Positions 18,903 to 28,290 are shown, counted from the first letter of the stretch. The stretch is 64,000 nucleotides of DNA from Alkalihalobacterium chitinilyticum (GCF_029028005.1 NZ_JAOTPO010000003.1:248001-312000), one strand, 5' to 3'. The notes: generated by a model not told the origin, from the letters alone. Numbers and translations are program-made.

Positions 18903-18933
18903 AAAAAAAGAAGCCAAGCAAATTTGCTTGACT
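18903..18933 (-). terminator. terminator after ylqH
   Basis: CAAGCAAATTTGCTTG (18915-18930) is a perfect palindrome, extended by further pairs, and is followed on the minus strand by GGCTTCTTTTTTT. It isolates the rnhB-ylqG-ylqH unit from the SASP-like unit. Confidence 0.85.
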
Positions 18934-18963
18934 GTACTAATAAAAATACATTTCTATTTTTTA

Positions 18964-19257
18964 TTATTCACTACTACCGCTGTCCTTATTGTGATTTTTA
19001 TCAATTCGATATATAAAAGCAAACACTTCAGCAACGACTTCAAATAATTCAGTTGGGATGGTTTCATTGATTTCTAATTGACTCAGCAGCTCGACTAACG
19101 ATGGATCCTCTTGAATAGGTATATGATGTTCTTTCGCACGCTCTATAATTTCTGTAGCGACAAAGCCCTTTCCCTTTGCTTTAACTCGAGGAGCCTCGTC
19201 CAGTGTTTCATTATACGAAAGAGCGATCGCAGTTTGAAGTTTTTGTTCGTTTCTCAT
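18964..19257 (-). CDS. ylqH: FlhB C-terminal-like protein YlqH
   Basis: 97 residues that correspond to the cytoplasmic autocleavage domain of the flagellar export switch FlhB without its membrane part. The pattern EAPRVKAKGKGFVATEIIERA, HIPIQEDPSLVELLSQLEI and IPTELFEVVAEVFAFIY follows FlhB closely. The NPTH self-cleavage motif is replaced by SYNE, so it cannot cleave itself in the usual way. Its ATG overlaps the ylqG stop by 4 bp, tying it to a FliK-like partner. Its function is not established to my knowledge; an accessory role in export-specificity switching is an inference. Confidence 0.88.
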   Translation of the reverse strand: MRNEQKLQTAIALSYNETLDEAPRVKAKGKGFVATEIIERAKEHHIPIQEDPSLVELLSQLEINETIPTELFEVVAEVFAFIYRIDKNHNKDSGSSE

Positions 19258-21032
19258 ACTCTCACATCGACTCCTTCATAGCCATTCCTCTGAGTATACG
19301 CCTTATGAGCTGACGTACCCTTTTTATACTGTTGCTCTGTGAACTGGATCCAATTTACAGAAGATAACGTATATTCCATCGTCGAAAGTTGCTTTTTTAA
19401 TAAAGGTTGAAGTACATTTAACAACAAGACTGGCCTTTCATGTTCATTGAACACTTGAACGGAGACGATCTTTTTTTGTATTTGAACATCCACTACCGTT
19501 TCTTTTAATTGCGCTAAATGTAAATAAAAAAGAATCCGACAATGGTCAGGATCTATTTTTCCATCAGCTTTTCTTTTTCCTTCCCATTGAACAGTAAGCT
19601 CTGTTTGCCAATCTCCTAATTGAAGTGGCACTTGTAATGCAGTTTGCTGAATAGGTCCGTTTTGTTCTTGTGCCAGTAACTGTTGCCCGGTAATTCGATT
19701 AATAACTGAATCGACTTTGTCCTTCATCGTCTTTGGGAGCTGTAATTGGTTGAGCTGTAATAACAAACTTTTGAGGCGTTCTCCTTGTTTAATATCATTA
19801 GAACTGTTTTGTCCTTGAAAGAATTGTAGAAGCTCTCTTTCTTGTGAGTACCCTAATCCAGAAACGATTCGAAGCAACTGATTAGCAATAGATGAGCGTT
19901 CACCCTGCTGTTCATTTTGTACAGCTTGACTCCACAAATGGGATAAAGATTCTCTTTCTTGAGCAGATAATTGACCGAATGTATTCTGTAAATTAAATAG
20001 GTTGTTCGTGATAGTTTGGGCATTCGTGTTATTCGAAAATAATTGCAGCAGTAATTGAAATTGTTGTTGTTGTTCTGCTTTTGTATGAGGTTGGTTTAGG
20101 CGTGAAAATAATAATTGAAACAGTGTTTTACCATCTAAAGAATCGAGTGGTATGCCACCTGCAGCGCTTTGCAATAAAAATGGCCATAATTGACTTACGG
20201 TTTGGCGGTTTGACGGATCAATTAACTGCGCCTTAAAGTTTTCAAATAACTGATCTGCCGAAACATTTCCACCCATTAAACCAGTCCTTTGTAAAAGTTG
20301 AACTGCTCCTTCTCTCAAATCTTTTGACATTGCTTGTGACGAAGCTGCGTGAAGTAATTGAAGAACTGGATGTTTCCCCTCAGAAATTTGTGTTTCTTTT
20401 AAAACGGCATCGATTCCATTCGTATAAGACCGTAATGAAGGATGTTCTTTTTGCAACGTTTGAAGCTGTGTCTGCAGTTCGGCAATCTGCTGTAATAAAG
20501 TTCCCTGTGTTCGCTCCACGGCTTGCATTGCATTAAAACTTTCTAGTGTCAGTGGCAAGTTTCTATGCAACAATGTCGATAAAATCTGTAAGCCCTCTTT
20601 ATTCGTAAGTCCTGTTTGTTGCAATAAGTGAGCTGCTTTTTCAAAAACTTCTTTAGTAAAAGGAATTTGTTCAGTTGCCAAGTGGCGAATTAATAAATCA
20701 TTAACTTTGTTTACTGGTATATTTAACTGTTGAAGTACTTGAGCTTGTGTTTGCTGACCGTCCCGCCGCACAGCATTATCGTCAAGAATTTTGAGTTGCG
20801 GTACTCCTCCTGCACGAACAACTTCTAACCAGTATTTTTGTCCAGCTGTAAGAGGTACTTCAAGTTTTGCGGTTACAGTCCTATTTCCTAATTGAAGGGA
20901 TGCCAAGTGATTCGGAAAAAATTTGAGTATTCTTCCTTGAAACAGTTGACCTTGGGAAAGATGTAGTGTTTGAGTTTTTCTGATCGGTGTTTTCTGAGTT
21001 GCTTCTTGAATTTTACTAAACAAAACGTACAT
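19254..21032 (-). CDS. ylqG: YlqG-like protein with FliK-type C-terminal domain
   Basis: 592 residues, a little longer than B. subtilis YlqG as I recall it (about 520). A conserved beta-rich N-terminus (GQLFQGRILKFFPNHLASLQ) is followed by a long Gln- and Leu-rich helical middle (about 100-460) and a C-terminal domain (from about VPLQLGDWQTELTVQWEG to the end) whose pattern resembles the hook-length control domain of FliK. No signal peptide or membrane helix is visible. The ATG at 21032 abuts AAGGGAG. A TTG three codons downstream has better spacing, so the start is uncertain. It is coupled to ylqH, an FlhB-like protein. Confidence 0.82.
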   Translation of the reverse strand: MYVLFSKIQEATQKTPIRKTQTLHLSQGQLFQGRILKFFPNHLASLQLGNRTVTAKLEVPLTAGQKYWLEVVRAGGVPQLKILDDNAVRRDGQQTQAQVLQQLNIPVNKVNDLLIRHLATEQIPFTKEVFEKAAHLLQQTGLTNKEGLQILSTLLHRNLPLTLESFNAMQAVERTQGTLLQQIAELQTQLQTLQKEHPSLRSYTNGIDAVLKETQISEGKHPVLQLLHAASSQAMSKDLREGAVQLLQRTGLMGGNVSADQLFENFKAQLIDPSNRQTVSQLWPFLLQSAAGGIPLDSLDGKTLFQLLFSRLNQPHTKAEQQQQFQLLLQLFSNNTNAQTITNNLFNLQNTFGQLSAQERESLSHLWSQAVQNEQQGERSSIANQLLRIVSGLGYSQERELLQFFQGQNSSNDIKQGERLKSLLLQLNQLQLPKTMKDKVDSVINRITGQQLLAQEQNGPIQQTALQVPLQLGDWQTELTVQWEGKRKADGKIDPDHCRILFYLHLAQLKETVVDVQIQKKIVSVQVFNEHERPVLLLNVLQPLLKKQLSTMEYTLSSVNWIQFTEQQYKKGTSAHKAYTQRNGYEGVDVRV

Positions 21033-21047
21033 CTCCCTTCATATTTA

Positions 21048-21827
21048 CTATTTTGCTATACTCTCTTTTACTGGGCTAAAACTCATACGATGTTCTTCCA
21101 AAATAACTCCGTACCTTTCTATCGCTAGCAAGTGCTCTTTTGTCCCATATCCCATATGTCGCTCAAAGCCGTAATTAGGGTATGTCTTACCTAATTCCTC
21201 CATATATCGATCTCTCGTCACTTTTGCAACAACTGAGCTTGCAGCGATTGATATACTTGTTGCATCTCCCTTAATGATTGATGTTTGTGGTATGGCAATT
21301 GGAAGTTTCATAGCATCTATGAGCAGATGTTCGGGTTTTACTGCTAAACCTTCTATAGCTTCTGTCATTCCTAGTTTAGTTGCTTCATAAATATTTACTT
21401 TATCAATCATAGCAGCAGAAATAACACTCGTATGGACTGAAACCGCTTCTTTCATGATTACATGATAAAAAATCTCTCGTTTTTCTTTCGATAGCTTTTT
21501 CGAGTCAGTAAGTCCTGCTAAATAAAAATCTTTCGGTAAAATAACCGCACAACAAACAACAGGACCAGCTAACGGTCCTCGACCTACTTCATCAACACCG
21601 GCAATCCATTCTATCCCTTTGTTTCTAAGGTTAGCCTCATAGGTGCTCATGTGGAGGAACATTTCACGTAATGCCTGTTCTTTTTGCAATTGTTTTTCAT
21701 ATCGATCAACTAACTTTTGGACACCTTTTCGATCATCTGTCTTAATCTTCGTAAAAAGCTCCTCAGAAAGCTCAGTTTCATCTTTAAAAAGTAATTGCTC
21801 GATTTGTTTAATGGTTAGTTGGCTCAT
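21048..21827 (-). CDS. rnhB: ribonuclease HII
   Basis: About 259 residues. It cleaves RNA in RNA/DNA hybrids and nicks at single ribonucleotides misincorporated in DNA. The catalytic [15 protein letters not shown] motif, [13 protein letters not shown], and the later DAMKLP and [11 protein letters not shown] blocks supply the DEDD active site. The N-terminal 70 residues form the helical extension typical of Bacillus RnhB. The ATG at 21827 follows GAGGAG by 10 bp; a GTG two codons upstream (21833) is an alternative. It heads the rnhB-ylqG-ylqH unit. Confidence 0.96.
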   Translation of the reverse strand: MSQLTIKQIEQLLFKDETELSEELFTKIKTDDRKGVQKLVDRYEKQLQKEQALREMFLHMSTYEANLRNKGIEWIAGVDEVGRGPLAGPVVCCAVILPKDFYLAGLTDSKKLSKEKREIFYHVIMKEAVSVHTSVISAAMIDKVNIYEATKLGMTEAIEGLAVKPEHLLIDAMKLPIAIPQTSIIKGDATSISIAASSVVAKVTRDRYMEELGKTYPNYGFERHMGYGTKEHLLAIERYGVILEEHRMSFSPVKESIAK

Positions 21828-21947
21828 AATCACGTTTCTCCTCTAATGACTTACTTAGTATATCGGTCAAATTCTTTTAATTTTTTACTAGCAACCGTGA
21901 AATATTTTTTTGTACTCCAGTAAACGAAGCTGCCTATAAAGAGACAG

Positions 21948-21986
21948 AAAAAAACGCAGGTGGTCGTGTGGAAGACCAACTGCGCT
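21948..21986 (-). terminator. terminator after rbgA
   Basis: CGCAG-G-TGGTC (21955-21965) pairs with GACCA-A-CTGCG (21974-21984) around an 8-base loop. On the minus strand the stem is followed by TTTTTTTCTG. Confidence 0.88.
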
Positions 21987-22001
21987 CTCTGAACCCTGAG
22001 T

Positions 22002-22856
22002 TTATTGATACTCTTCAGGCGTCTCTAAAGTAATTCTCCCTAATTTTCCTGATCGTAATTCACGTAAGATGATCTCTGCTGTTTTGTCATAATCAATATA
22101 TCCGCCGCTTTGCAAAAAACCGCGTTTTTTTCCGATTTCATCAAAAAGCTGGAGTCCTTCTATTGGAATTTCATCTAGCTTAAAGCGCTCTTTTACTTGT
22201 CCTTCATAACGGTCTTTAAGATAATTCAGCACAAACAGAGCCACGTCTTGAAAATCAAGTAATTCGTCTTTAATAGCACCTGTGGCAGCTAAACGAAAAC
22301 CAATCGCTTGGTCCTCAAATTTAGGCCATAGGATCCCAGGTGTATCTAAAAGTTCCATTTCGTTGCCTACTTTAATCCACTGTTGCTGTTTCGTTACACC
22401 TGGGCGATCCCCAGTCTTTGCAATCTTTTTAACAGCAAGGCGGTTAATTAAAGTGCTTTTTCCGACATTAGGAATACCTAAAATCATTGCACGAATCGCT
22501 CTTGGTTTCATTCCACGTGCTTTCATTTTTTCCAGTAAGGGAGTTGCAAGTTCTTTACAACTTGGGCTAATCGCCGATACTCCTTTACCGGATTGACTGT
22601 CGATGGATAAGACCTTTACATCTTGCTTTGTAAAGTAATTTTTCCATTCATCCGTTACTCTTGGATCAGCTAAATCAGCTTTGTTTAACAAAACCAATCG
22701 AGGCTTGTGAGCAACGATTTCATCTATCATTGGATTTCTTGATGACATCGGAACACGTGCATCAAGAAGCTCGATGACGACATCAATCAGCTTCAGCTTT
22801 TCCGTTACTTCTCTACGTGCTTTTGCCATATGACCTGGAAACCACTGTATCGTCAC
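22002..22856 (-). CDS. rbgA: 50S ribosome assembly GTPase RbgA (YlqF)
   Basis: 284 residues from a GTG at 22856, preceded by AGGTG at good spacing and giving [17 protein letters not shown], the family N-terminus. A longer frame overlaps lepB and is rejected. The GTPase is circularly permuted, with G4 (LLNKADL) preceding G1 ([14 protein letters not shown]) and G3 (DTPGILWPK). RbgA drives a late step of 50S maturation. It lies directly after lepB and is closed by a terminator. Confidence 0.97.
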   Translation of the reverse strand: MTIQWFPGHMAKARREVTEKLKLIDVVIELLDARVPMSSRNPMIDEIVAHKPRLVLLNKADLADPRVTDEWKNYFTKQDVKVLSIDSQSGKGVSAISPSCKELATPLLEKMKARGMKPRAIRAMILGIPNVGKSTLINRLAVKKIAKTGDRPGVTKQQQWIKVGNEMELLDTPGILWPKFEDQAIGFRLAATGAIKDELLDFQDVALFVLNYLKDRYEGQVKERFKLDEIPIEGLQLFDEIGKKRGFLQSGGYIDYDKTAEIILRELRSGKLGRITLETPEEYQ

Positions 22857-22864
22857 GTTAACAC

Positions 22865-23416
22865 CTACTTTGCTATTCGAATATCTGTAAATGGCCAAAA
22901 AACAAAATTGGCCTTTCCAACTACTTCTTCATACGGGATAAACCCAATATCACGACTGTCTAAACTTCTTCGTCTATTATCCCCCATAACGAAAAGGTAT
23001 CCATCAGGAACAATAACAGAGTTAGTCACTTCATCTAAAGAAAAATCATATGTAAGCGTTGCACCGTTAAGCTCTTGTTTTAATTCTTCTAAATAAGGCT
23101 CTTCATAAGCCTCTCCGTTTATATAAAGTGTATCATCAATAAATTCAATCGTATCACCTGGTAAACCAATGACGCGTTTTATGTAGTCACTTTCTTCACT
23201 TGCATGAAAAACAATAATATCAAAACGATCAGGTTCCCCAATGGTATACCCTATTTTATTAACAATCATACGGTCACTATGATGCAAAGTAGGAACCATC
23301 GATTCTCCTTCAACTACAATCGGTGCAAATAAGAAAAAACGAATAAGAACAGCTAAGAGTAACGCAATTAATACTGCTTTTATCCACTCGTACGTTTCAC
23401 TTCTTCCGAAATTCAT
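22865..23416 (-). CDS. lepB: type I signal peptidase
   Basis: 183 residues with one N-terminal membrane anchor at about 11-30 and the catalytic dyad S39 (GESMVPTL) and K80 ([12 protein letters not shown]). The C-terminal [12 protein letters not shown] box is present; a typical family version is GDNR.nS.DSR. This is the short single-anchor Gram-positive type. It removes signal peptides from secreted preproteins. It sits between rplS and rbgA, a common place in Bacillales other than B. subtilis. Confidence 0.95.
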   Translation of the reverse strand: MNFGRSETYEWIKAVLIALLLAVLIRFFLFAPIVVEGESMVPTLHHSDRMIVNKIGYTIGEPDRFDIIVFHASEESDYIKRVIGLPGDTIEFIDDTLYINGEAYEEPYLEELKQELNGATLTYDFSLDEVTNSVIVPDGYLFVMGDNRRRSLDSRDIGFIPYEEVVGKANFVFWPFTDIRIAK

Positions 23417-23477
23417 AAATCATCCTCCACAATATAAAGTTATCTATTATGAGGAATTAAGATCTTCCCTACTTTAG

Positions 23478-23483
23478 ATCATA
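23478..23483 (-). promoter_or_regulatory. possible extended -10 promoter for lepB
   Basis: TGATATGAT on the minus strand (TG-n-TATGAT) follows the rplS terminator and precedes lepB by about 60 bp. No good -35 is visible. Confidence 0.35.
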
Positions 23484-23496
23484 TCACAACTAGTGT

Positions 23497-23530
23497 AAAA
23501 AAAGGAGCTTGATAACCAAGCCCCTTTCTT
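23497..23530 (-). terminator. terminator after rplS
   Basis: AAAGG-A-GCTTG pairs with CAAGC-CCCTTT around ATAAC. On the minus strand a run of seven T residues follows. Confidence 0.88.
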
Positions 23531-23540
23531 TTTCATACAA

Positions 23541-23885
23541 TTATCGAATTTCTTTAATACGCGCTGCTTTACCACGTAGTGCACGTAGGTAATAAAGTTT
23601 GGCACGACGTACCTTACCGCGACGCTTCACTTCAATCGAATCGATTTTCGGTGAATGTAATGGGAATGTACGCTCAACACCTACGCCATAAGAAATTTTA
23701 CGTACAGTAAAAGTCTCGCTGACACTTGTTCCACGACGCTTGATTACTACACCTTCAAACACCTGAATACGCTCACGGTTACCCTCAACAACTTTAACGT
23801 GTACACGTAAAGTGTCTCCAGGACGGAACGCTGGAAGATCAGTGCGTAGTTGTTCTTTTGCGATTTCACGGATAATATTGCTCAT
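23541..23885 (-). CDS. rplS: 50S ribosomal protein L19 (bL19)
   Basis: 114 residues. The start is the ATG at 23885 ([20 protein letters not shown]) with GGAAGGAGGGG ahead of it. An in-frame extension of 27 codons upstream is open but overlaps what looks like a structured leader. Family motifs [19 protein letters not shown] and [10 protein letters not shown] are present. L19 lies at the 30S-50S interface. It is transcribed from its own promoter (23974-24002) and has a terminator. Confidence 0.97.
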   Translation of the reverse strand: MSNIIREIAKEQLRTDLPAFRPGDTLRVHVKVVEGNRERIQVFEGVVIKRRGTSVSETFTVRKISYGVGVERTFPLHSPKIDSIEVKRRGKVRRAKLYYLRALRGKAARIKEIR

Positions 23886-23967
23886 CCTATTCCCCTCCTT
23901 CCATCCAAGATGCTCATAACAGTCTTTCTTCTGCAGCGGAACATCGTAATCACGGGCCTTAGCCACA
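23886..23967 (-). ncRNA. candidate L19 leader RNA
   Basis: The 80-nt stretch between the predicted transcription start and the rplS start codon resembles from memory the L19 leader motif of Bacillales (the GGCUAAGGCCCGUGAU and GUUCCGCUGCAGAAG blocks, then a GCAUC..GGAUG hairpin next to the GGAAGGAGG ribosome binding site). Such leaders are thought to let L19 control its own synthesis. It happens to be open in frame with rplS. A covariance-model search would settle it. Confidence 0.6.
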
Positions 23968-23973
23968 ACGAAT

Positions 23974-24002
23974 ATAATAACATATTTCTTTCTTTAGAAC
24001 AA
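23974..24002 (-). promoter_or_regulatory. promoter of rplS
   Basis: On the minus strand TTGTTC, 17 bp, TATTAT in the gap after trmD. It gives a transcript starting near 23967 and carrying the candidate L19 leader. Confidence 0.6.
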
Positions 24003-24035
24003 GGTGATAGAGAAAGTTTCCTATAAAATGATAAA

Positions 24036-24716
24036 CTAGTCATTTAATAGGTCGGGACGGCGTTTCTTTGTTCGTTCTATTGATTGTTCGTGACGCCAGT
24101 TTTTTATATTTTCATGATGACCAGATAATAACACATCTGGTACTTTCATACCTCTAAAGTCAGCAGGCCTTGTATAGTGCGGATGCTCTAGCAGGCCTGT
24201 AGAAAACGAGTCGGTTACAGCACTCGTTTCATTTCCTAACACACCTGGCAATAGCCTTGTAACACTATCCGTAATGACCATAGCACCAAGCTCTCCGCCA
24301 GTAAGAACATAATCTCCGATCGAAATCTCATCAGTGACGAGATGCTCACGAATTCGTTCATCAAAACCTTCATAATGACCACACACTAAAATGAGGTGCT
24401 CTTCTTTTGCCAGTTCTTCAGCTTTTTTTTGTGTGTAGCGTTCTCCTTGTGGGCAGAGCAGGACAACTCTTGGTTTTGTCTGTTTATCTTTAACTAGATC
24501 ATCAACCGCATCGAAAATAGGTTGAGGCATTAAGACCATCCCTGCTCCACCGCCATATGGGTAGTCGTCGACTTTTCTATGTTTATTTTCTGCGTAATTC
24601 CGAAAATCAACAACATTAAAGGTAACTTGTCCTTTTTCTGCGGCATGCTTTAGAATGGAAGAACCAAATACACCAGTAAACATTTCTGGAAATAATGTCA
24701 GTATATCAATCTTCAC
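24036..24716 (-). CDS. trmD: tRNA (guanine-37-N1)-methyltransferase TrmD
   Basis: 226 residues, a SPOUT-class trefoil-knot methyltransferase that makes m1G37 and prevents +1 frameshifting. Motifs [27 protein letters not shown] and [16 protein letters not shown] line the SAM-binding knot. The start is a GTG at 24716 directly after the rimM TAA, with GAGGGG upstream, so translation is coupled. The C-terminus ([10 protein letters not shown]) is typical. Confidence 0.97.
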   Translation of the reverse strand: MKIDILTLFPEMFTGVFGSSILKHAAEKGQVTFNVVDFRNYAENKHRKVDDYPYGGGAGMVLMPQPIFDAVDDLVKDKQTKPRVVLLCPQGERYTQKKAEELAKEEHLILVCGHYEGFDERIREHLVTDEISIGDYVLTGGELGAMVITDSVTRLLPGVLGNETSAVTDSFSTGLLEHPHYTRPADFRGMKVPDVLLSGHHENIKNWRHEQSIERTKKRRPDLLND

Positions 24717-25235
24717 TTAAATTAACCCCTCAAGTAATTCGATTGTAATTTTCTTTTCAGCGACATTCACTTCTTTTACGACATCATCAATGTAAGGTAT
24801 TAATATATCTTTTCCACCAGCTTTAGATTGAATCACCCAAACATCATTTGCTCCTGGTGAAAGAACTTCTTTTATTTTGCCAAGTTCCAAACCATCATTA
24901 GTGTAAACTTGACAACCGATAATTTCATGATAATAAAATTCACCCTCATCTAACTGACCTAAGGCATCTTCAGATACTTTTAAAGTGCCGCCTTTAAATT
25001 TCTCAACCTGGCTAATATTTGTATACCCTTCAAATGTTAATAAATCGAAGTTTTTATGCTTACGGTGAGATTCCACAATGACGGGTATCATTTCCCTGAG
25101 GTCGGGATGTTCAATGTATAGCTCTGAGCCGGGAGCATATCGCTCTTCTTCAAAATCCGTTGTTGAAATAATACGCAGTTCGCCTCGAATTCCATGTGTA
25201 TTCACTATTTTTCCTACTTTAAACCAATTTTTCAT
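24717..25235 (-). CDS. rimM: ribosome maturation factor RimM
   Basis: 172 residues with an N-terminal RimM barrel ([18 protein letters not shown]) and a C-terminal PRC-barrel (residues from about 95, [16 protein letters not shown] onwards). It helps 16S rRNA 3' domain processing with S19. AAAGGATG precedes the ATG, and the stop codon abuts the trmD start. Confidence 0.96.
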   Translation of the reverse strand: MKNWFKVGKIVNTHGIRGELRIISTTDFEEERYAPGSELYIEHPDLREMIPVIVESHRKHKNFDLLTFEGYTNISQVEKFKGGTLKVSEDALGQLDEGEFYYHEIIGCQVYTNDGLELGKIKEVLSPGANDVWVIQSKAGGKDILIPYIDDVVKEVNVAEKKITIELLEGLI

Positions 25236-25242
25236 AACCGTT

Positions 25243-25641
25243 TCATCCTTTTCTTATTTCATGAACGATTCCGTCCTTAATTATAATTTCTGCTTCTGAG
25301 AAAATATCATCCCAATTATCACCGATCTTTACTTCACAAATCGATTCAACTGTACCATCCCGTAATTCCGTTCCAATCTCCAATTTATTAAGCTGATGTA
25401 CTTTAAAGTCAATACCTCTTAACTTTTCTTCACGCTGCTTAATTTCTTTTTGGAAATTATTTCTTAGAGTATGGTTTTGTTCATGACTTGTATGTTGCTT
25501 TATTTTTTTATGTAATTGAAACTTCAATTGTTCAAGCTCTTTAACTACTTGTTCTTTTTCGAAGTGGAGTTCATTTAACAGTTGATCTTTTCTTTTTTCG
25601 GTTAACACTTGCTTAATGGCAACTGACTTAATTACTTTCAT
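25243..25641 (-). CDS. ylqD: YlqD-family coiled-coil protein
   Basis: 132 residues. The first about 95 residues are a Lys/Glu/Gln-rich coiled coil ([20 protein letters not shown] and on). The last about 40 form a small beta-like domain ([17 protein letters not shown]). Cytoplasmic, function unknown; it occupies the ylqD position between khpA and rimM, 7 bp ahead of rimM, so it is co-transcribed with rimM and trmD. The start has GAGGTGAACT ahead of it. Confidence 0.88.
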   Translation of the reverse strand: MKVIKSVAIKQVLTEKRKDQLLNELHFEKEQVVKELEQLKFQLHKKIKQHTSHEQNHTLRNNFQKEIKQREEKLRGIDFKVHQLNKLEIGTELRDGTVESICEVKIGDNWDDIFSEAEIIIKDGIVHEIRKG

Positions 25642-25709
25642 AGTTCACCTCGTCTATTAGAAAAAAACAATTTTCTCACCTGTATATGAATATCGAAAGC
25701 GATATATTT

Positions 25710-25738
25710 CTTATACCTAGTTCCGATAGAAAAGTTAA
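25710..25738 (-). promoter_or_regulatory. possible promoter of ylqD-rimM-trmD
   Basis: On the minus strand TTAACT, 17 bp, TATAAG, about 70 bp upstream of ylqD and after the khpA terminator. Confidence 0.45.
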
Positions 25739-25790
25739 GCTTGCACCATAATAAAAATGACGTACACCTTCTATTGTATAGAAGCTTATA

Positions 25791-25826
25791 CAAAAATAAA
25801 AGGGCGAGGTTTCCCTCTACCCTTTT
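25791..25826 (-). terminator. terminator overlapping the khpA stop codon
   Basis: AAAAGGG-CG-AGG pairs with CCT-CTA-CCCTTTT, and the stem includes the TAG stop of khpA. A TTTTATTTTTG tail follows on the minus strand. Confidence 0.82.
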
Positions 25827-26059
25827 ACTTCGTCAACAATATCAATACGGACTCGCTTGTTTGTATTCGTAGCAGCCGCATGAACGACAGAGCGAATAGC
25901 TTTGGCTATGCGCCCTTGCTTTCCAATGACTTTGCCCATATCGTCAGGATGAACTGACAATGCAAGGTGAACCGATTGGTTGTCAGTCGTTTCTGTGACA
26001 TGAACTCTTTCGGGATGGTCAACAAGAGCTTTTGCAATATGTTCAACTAACTCTTTCAT
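25817..26059 (-). CDS. khpA: KH-domain RNA-binding protein KhpA (YlqC)
   Basis: About 80 residues from the ATG at 26059 (MKELVEHIAKAL) with AAAGGG upstream; an ATG at 26086 would add a short extension without a clear ribosome binding site. It is a single type II KH domain with the GKQG loop (DDMGKVIGKQGRIAKAIRSVV) that contacts RNA. KhpA pairs with KhpB (Jag) in Firmicutes to affect cell elongation and RNA metabolism. It lies after rpsP as in B. subtilis. Confidence 0.93.
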   Translation of the reverse strand: MKELVEHIAKALVDHPERVHVTETTDNQSVHLALSVHPDDMGKVIGKQGRIAKAIRSVVHAAATNTNKRVRIDIVDEVKG

Positions 26060-26128
26060 TGCATTCCCTTTCGTTTCTTCAGACATAATAAAGTTGTTCA
26101 AATTATGAACACATATTATAAATGCTGA

Positions 26129-26401
26129 TTACTTGCTGTTTTTCTCGTTGTGCAGCTTTTCCATTAAACCAGCTTTAGAGAAAAGGTTACGAACTGTATC
26201 AGATGGCTTAGCACCTTTTAACATCCAGTCTAAAGCTTTCTCTTCTTTAATTTCAACTTTTGCTGGTTGAGTTAACGGGTTGTAAGTACCGATCTCCTCA
26301 ATGAAACGTCCATCACGCGGTGCGCGAGAATCTGCTACTACTACACGATAAAATGGGGCCTTTTTAGAACCCATACGTTTTAAACGAATTTTAACTGCCA
26401 T
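26129..26401 (-). CDS. rpsP: 30S ribosomal protein S16 (bS16)
   Basis: 90 residues. The start is the ATG at 26401 with GGAGGTG 8 bp upstream, giving [20 protein letters not shown], the universal S16 N-terminus. A longer frame to 26467 is rejected. S16 is needed for assembly of the 30S body. It sits between ffh and khpA. Confidence 0.97.
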   Translation of the reverse strand: MAVKIRLKRMGSKKAPFYRVVVADSRAPRDGRFIEEIGTYNPLTQPAKVEIKEEKALDWMLKGAKPSDTVRNLFSKAGLMEKLHNEKNSK

Positions 26402-26490
26402 TCGTTGTACACCTCCAAATAATTTAACACAATAATTTATATTATAGTAATTTTCACTAGCTTGCAACTAGGAAAAAATGAAAAACGACT

Positions 26491-27837
26491 TTAGAATGGG
26501 AATTTAAAAGGCATTTTTCCTTTCTTCTTCCCTTTACCCATATTCGTCATTTGCTTCATCATCTTCTTCATATCTTCAAACTGCTTTAAAAGTCTGTTCA
26601 CGTCTTGGATTGACGTCCCGCTTCCTTTAGCAATTCTTCTGCGACGACTAGCATTAATGACACTAGGATCTTGCTTTTCTTGCTTTGTCATTGACCGGAC
26701 AATCGCTTCTACACGACCAATTTGTTTATCATCAACCTGTAGATTTTTCATGCCTTTTACTTTATTCATTCCTGGCATCATACCTAGAAGTTCATCTAGT
26801 GGTCCCATGCTTTTAACTTGATCAAGCTGCTCTAGAAAATCATCGAACGTAAAATCCATCGTTCTCATTTTTCTTTCAAGCTCACGCGCTTTCTCTTCAT
26901 CAACGTTTGCTTGTGCTTTCTCGATTAAAGTCAAAACATCACCCATACCGAGAATTCTTGAAGCCATTCGTTCAGGATGGAATGGTTCTAGCTGGTCAAC
27001 TTTTTCACCCATACCCGCAAACTTAATTGGAGTATTTGTTACTGACTTAACTGATAATGCAGCACCACCACGTGTATCCCCGTCAAGCTTTGTTAGAACA
27101 ACACCCGTAATGTCTAATTGCTCGTTAAAGCTCTCAGCAACATTAACTGCATCTTGACCCGTCATTGCATCAACAACGAGAAGAATTTCATCAGGTTTTG
27201 CAATTTCTTTAACCTGTTTTAATTCATCCATCAACTCTTCATCAATATGAAGACGACCCGCAGTATCGATGATAACATAGTCATTATGTTCTTCTTTCGC
27301 TTTCTTAATCGCTTCTTCAGCAATTTGAACCGGGCTTACTTGATCACCAAGTGAAAACACTGGCATACTAAGCTGTTTACCTAGCGTTTCCAACTGCTTA
27401 ATGGCTGCTGGACGGTATATATCGGCAGCTACTAGCATCGGTGTACGATTATGTTTCTTTCGTAAGTGATTGGCTAATTTTGCCGTTGTTGTTGTTTTAC
27501 CAGCACCTTGTAAACCGACCATCATAACTACTGTTGGTGGCTTATTAGCAACTGCAATCTTGCTTTGCTCTCCTCCCATTAAAGCCGTTAATTCTTCATT
27601 TACAACTTTAATAACTTGTTGACCAGGAGTTAAGCTTTTTAGTACTTCTTGTCCGATAGCACGTTCTTTTACACGGGCGATAAATTCTTTTACAACTTTA
27701 AAGTTAACGTCAGCTTCTAATAATGCAAGTCGAACTTCTCGCATCATTTCTTTTACATCAGCTTCAGATACTTTTCCTTTACCACGGATTTTCTGCATCG
27801 TGCTTTGCAGTCGTTCCGCTAAACCTTCAAATGCCAT
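26491..27837 (-). CDS. ffh: signal recognition particle GTPase Ffh
   Basis: 448 residues. The N domain is followed by the G domain with GLQGAGKT at 108-115, DTAGR and TKLDGDTRGGAAL, and by the methionine-rich M domain that binds SRP RNA and signal sequences (from about 300, KVKGMKN to the basic end KKKGKMPFKFPF). It delivers nascent membrane proteins to FtsY and SecYEG. It forms an operon with ylxM upstream (13-bp gap), and ftsY is two genes away. Confidence 0.97.
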   Translation of the reverse strand: MAFEGLAERLQSTMQKIRGKGKVSEADVKEMMREVRLALLEADVNFKVVKEFIARVKERAIGQEVLKSLTPGQQVIKVVNEELTALMGGEQSKIAVANKPPTVVMMVGLQGAGKTTTTAKLANHLRKKHNRTPMLVAADIYRPAAIKQLETLGKQLSMPVFSLGDQVSPVQIAEEAIKKAKEEHNDYVIIDTAGRLHIDEELMDELKQVKEIAKPDEILLVVDAMTGQDAVNVAESFNEQLDITGVVLTKLDGDTRGGAALSVKSVTNTPIKFAGMGEKVDQLEPFHPERMASRILGMGDVLTLIEKAQANVDEEKARELERKMRTMDFTFDDFLEQLDQVKSMGPLDELLGMMPGMNKVKGMKNLQVDDKQIGRVEAIVRSMTKQEKQDPSVINASRRRRIAKGSGTSIQDVNRLLKQFEDMKKMMKQMTNMGKGKKKGKMPFKFPF

Positions 27838-27850
27838 TGGCCGTCGCCTC

Positions 27851-28183
27851 CTACTCTAGTTTTTCAAGAGCTTCGATGACGCTCATGATCTCTTCAGGAG
27901 TCGCTTCTGGTTTTAAGATTGCCGATTTTAACTTTGCAATATAGTTGGAACGCTGCTCGAATTTTTCGAGAAGCGATAGTTTGGCTTCATATTCCTCTAG
28001 CATTGCCTCCGTCCGTTTTATGTTATCATAGACGGCTTGACGGCTAATCTCAAATTCTTCGGCAATTTCACCTAGGGAGAAGTCATCTAAATAATAGAGT
28101 TCCATATATTGTCGCTGCTTAGATGTAAGTAAGGACTGATAGAAGTCAAATAAGTAATTCATCCTTAATGTTTTATCGAGCAA
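27851..28183 (-). CDS. ylxM: SRP-associated HTH protein YlxM
   Basis: About 110 residues. The conserved part [20 protein letters not shown] and a sigma-factor-like helix-turn-helix ([22 protein letters not shown]) define the UPF0122/YlxM family that modulates the SRP GTPases. The start is set at a TTG (28183) because AAGGGG lies 9 bp upstream and the N-terminus then aligns with B. subtilis YlxM. An ATG at 28192 touches that site, and the longest frame (28255) has no support. Confidence 0.9.
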   Translation of the reverse strand: MLDKTLRMNYLFDFYQSLLTSKQRQYMELYYLDDFSLGEIAEEFEISRQAVYDNIKRTEAMLEEYEAKLSLLEKFEQRSNYIAKLKSAILKPEATPEEIMSVIEALEKLE

Positions 28184-28290
28184 ACGGACCATCCCCTTGT
28201 TAAGTGAATTCCCTTTACAAGAGATCATACTACACGAAAAGAAAATGAGTGTCAAGTTTTTTTCTTGAAAGACTAAAATCTAACTACAAC

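Noticed and set aside
23886-23966. 27-codon N-terminal extension of rplS
   Set aside because: L19 proteins start at [12 protein letters not shown]-like sequence, a strong ribosome binding site precedes that ATG, and the extension coincides with a candidate leader RNA.
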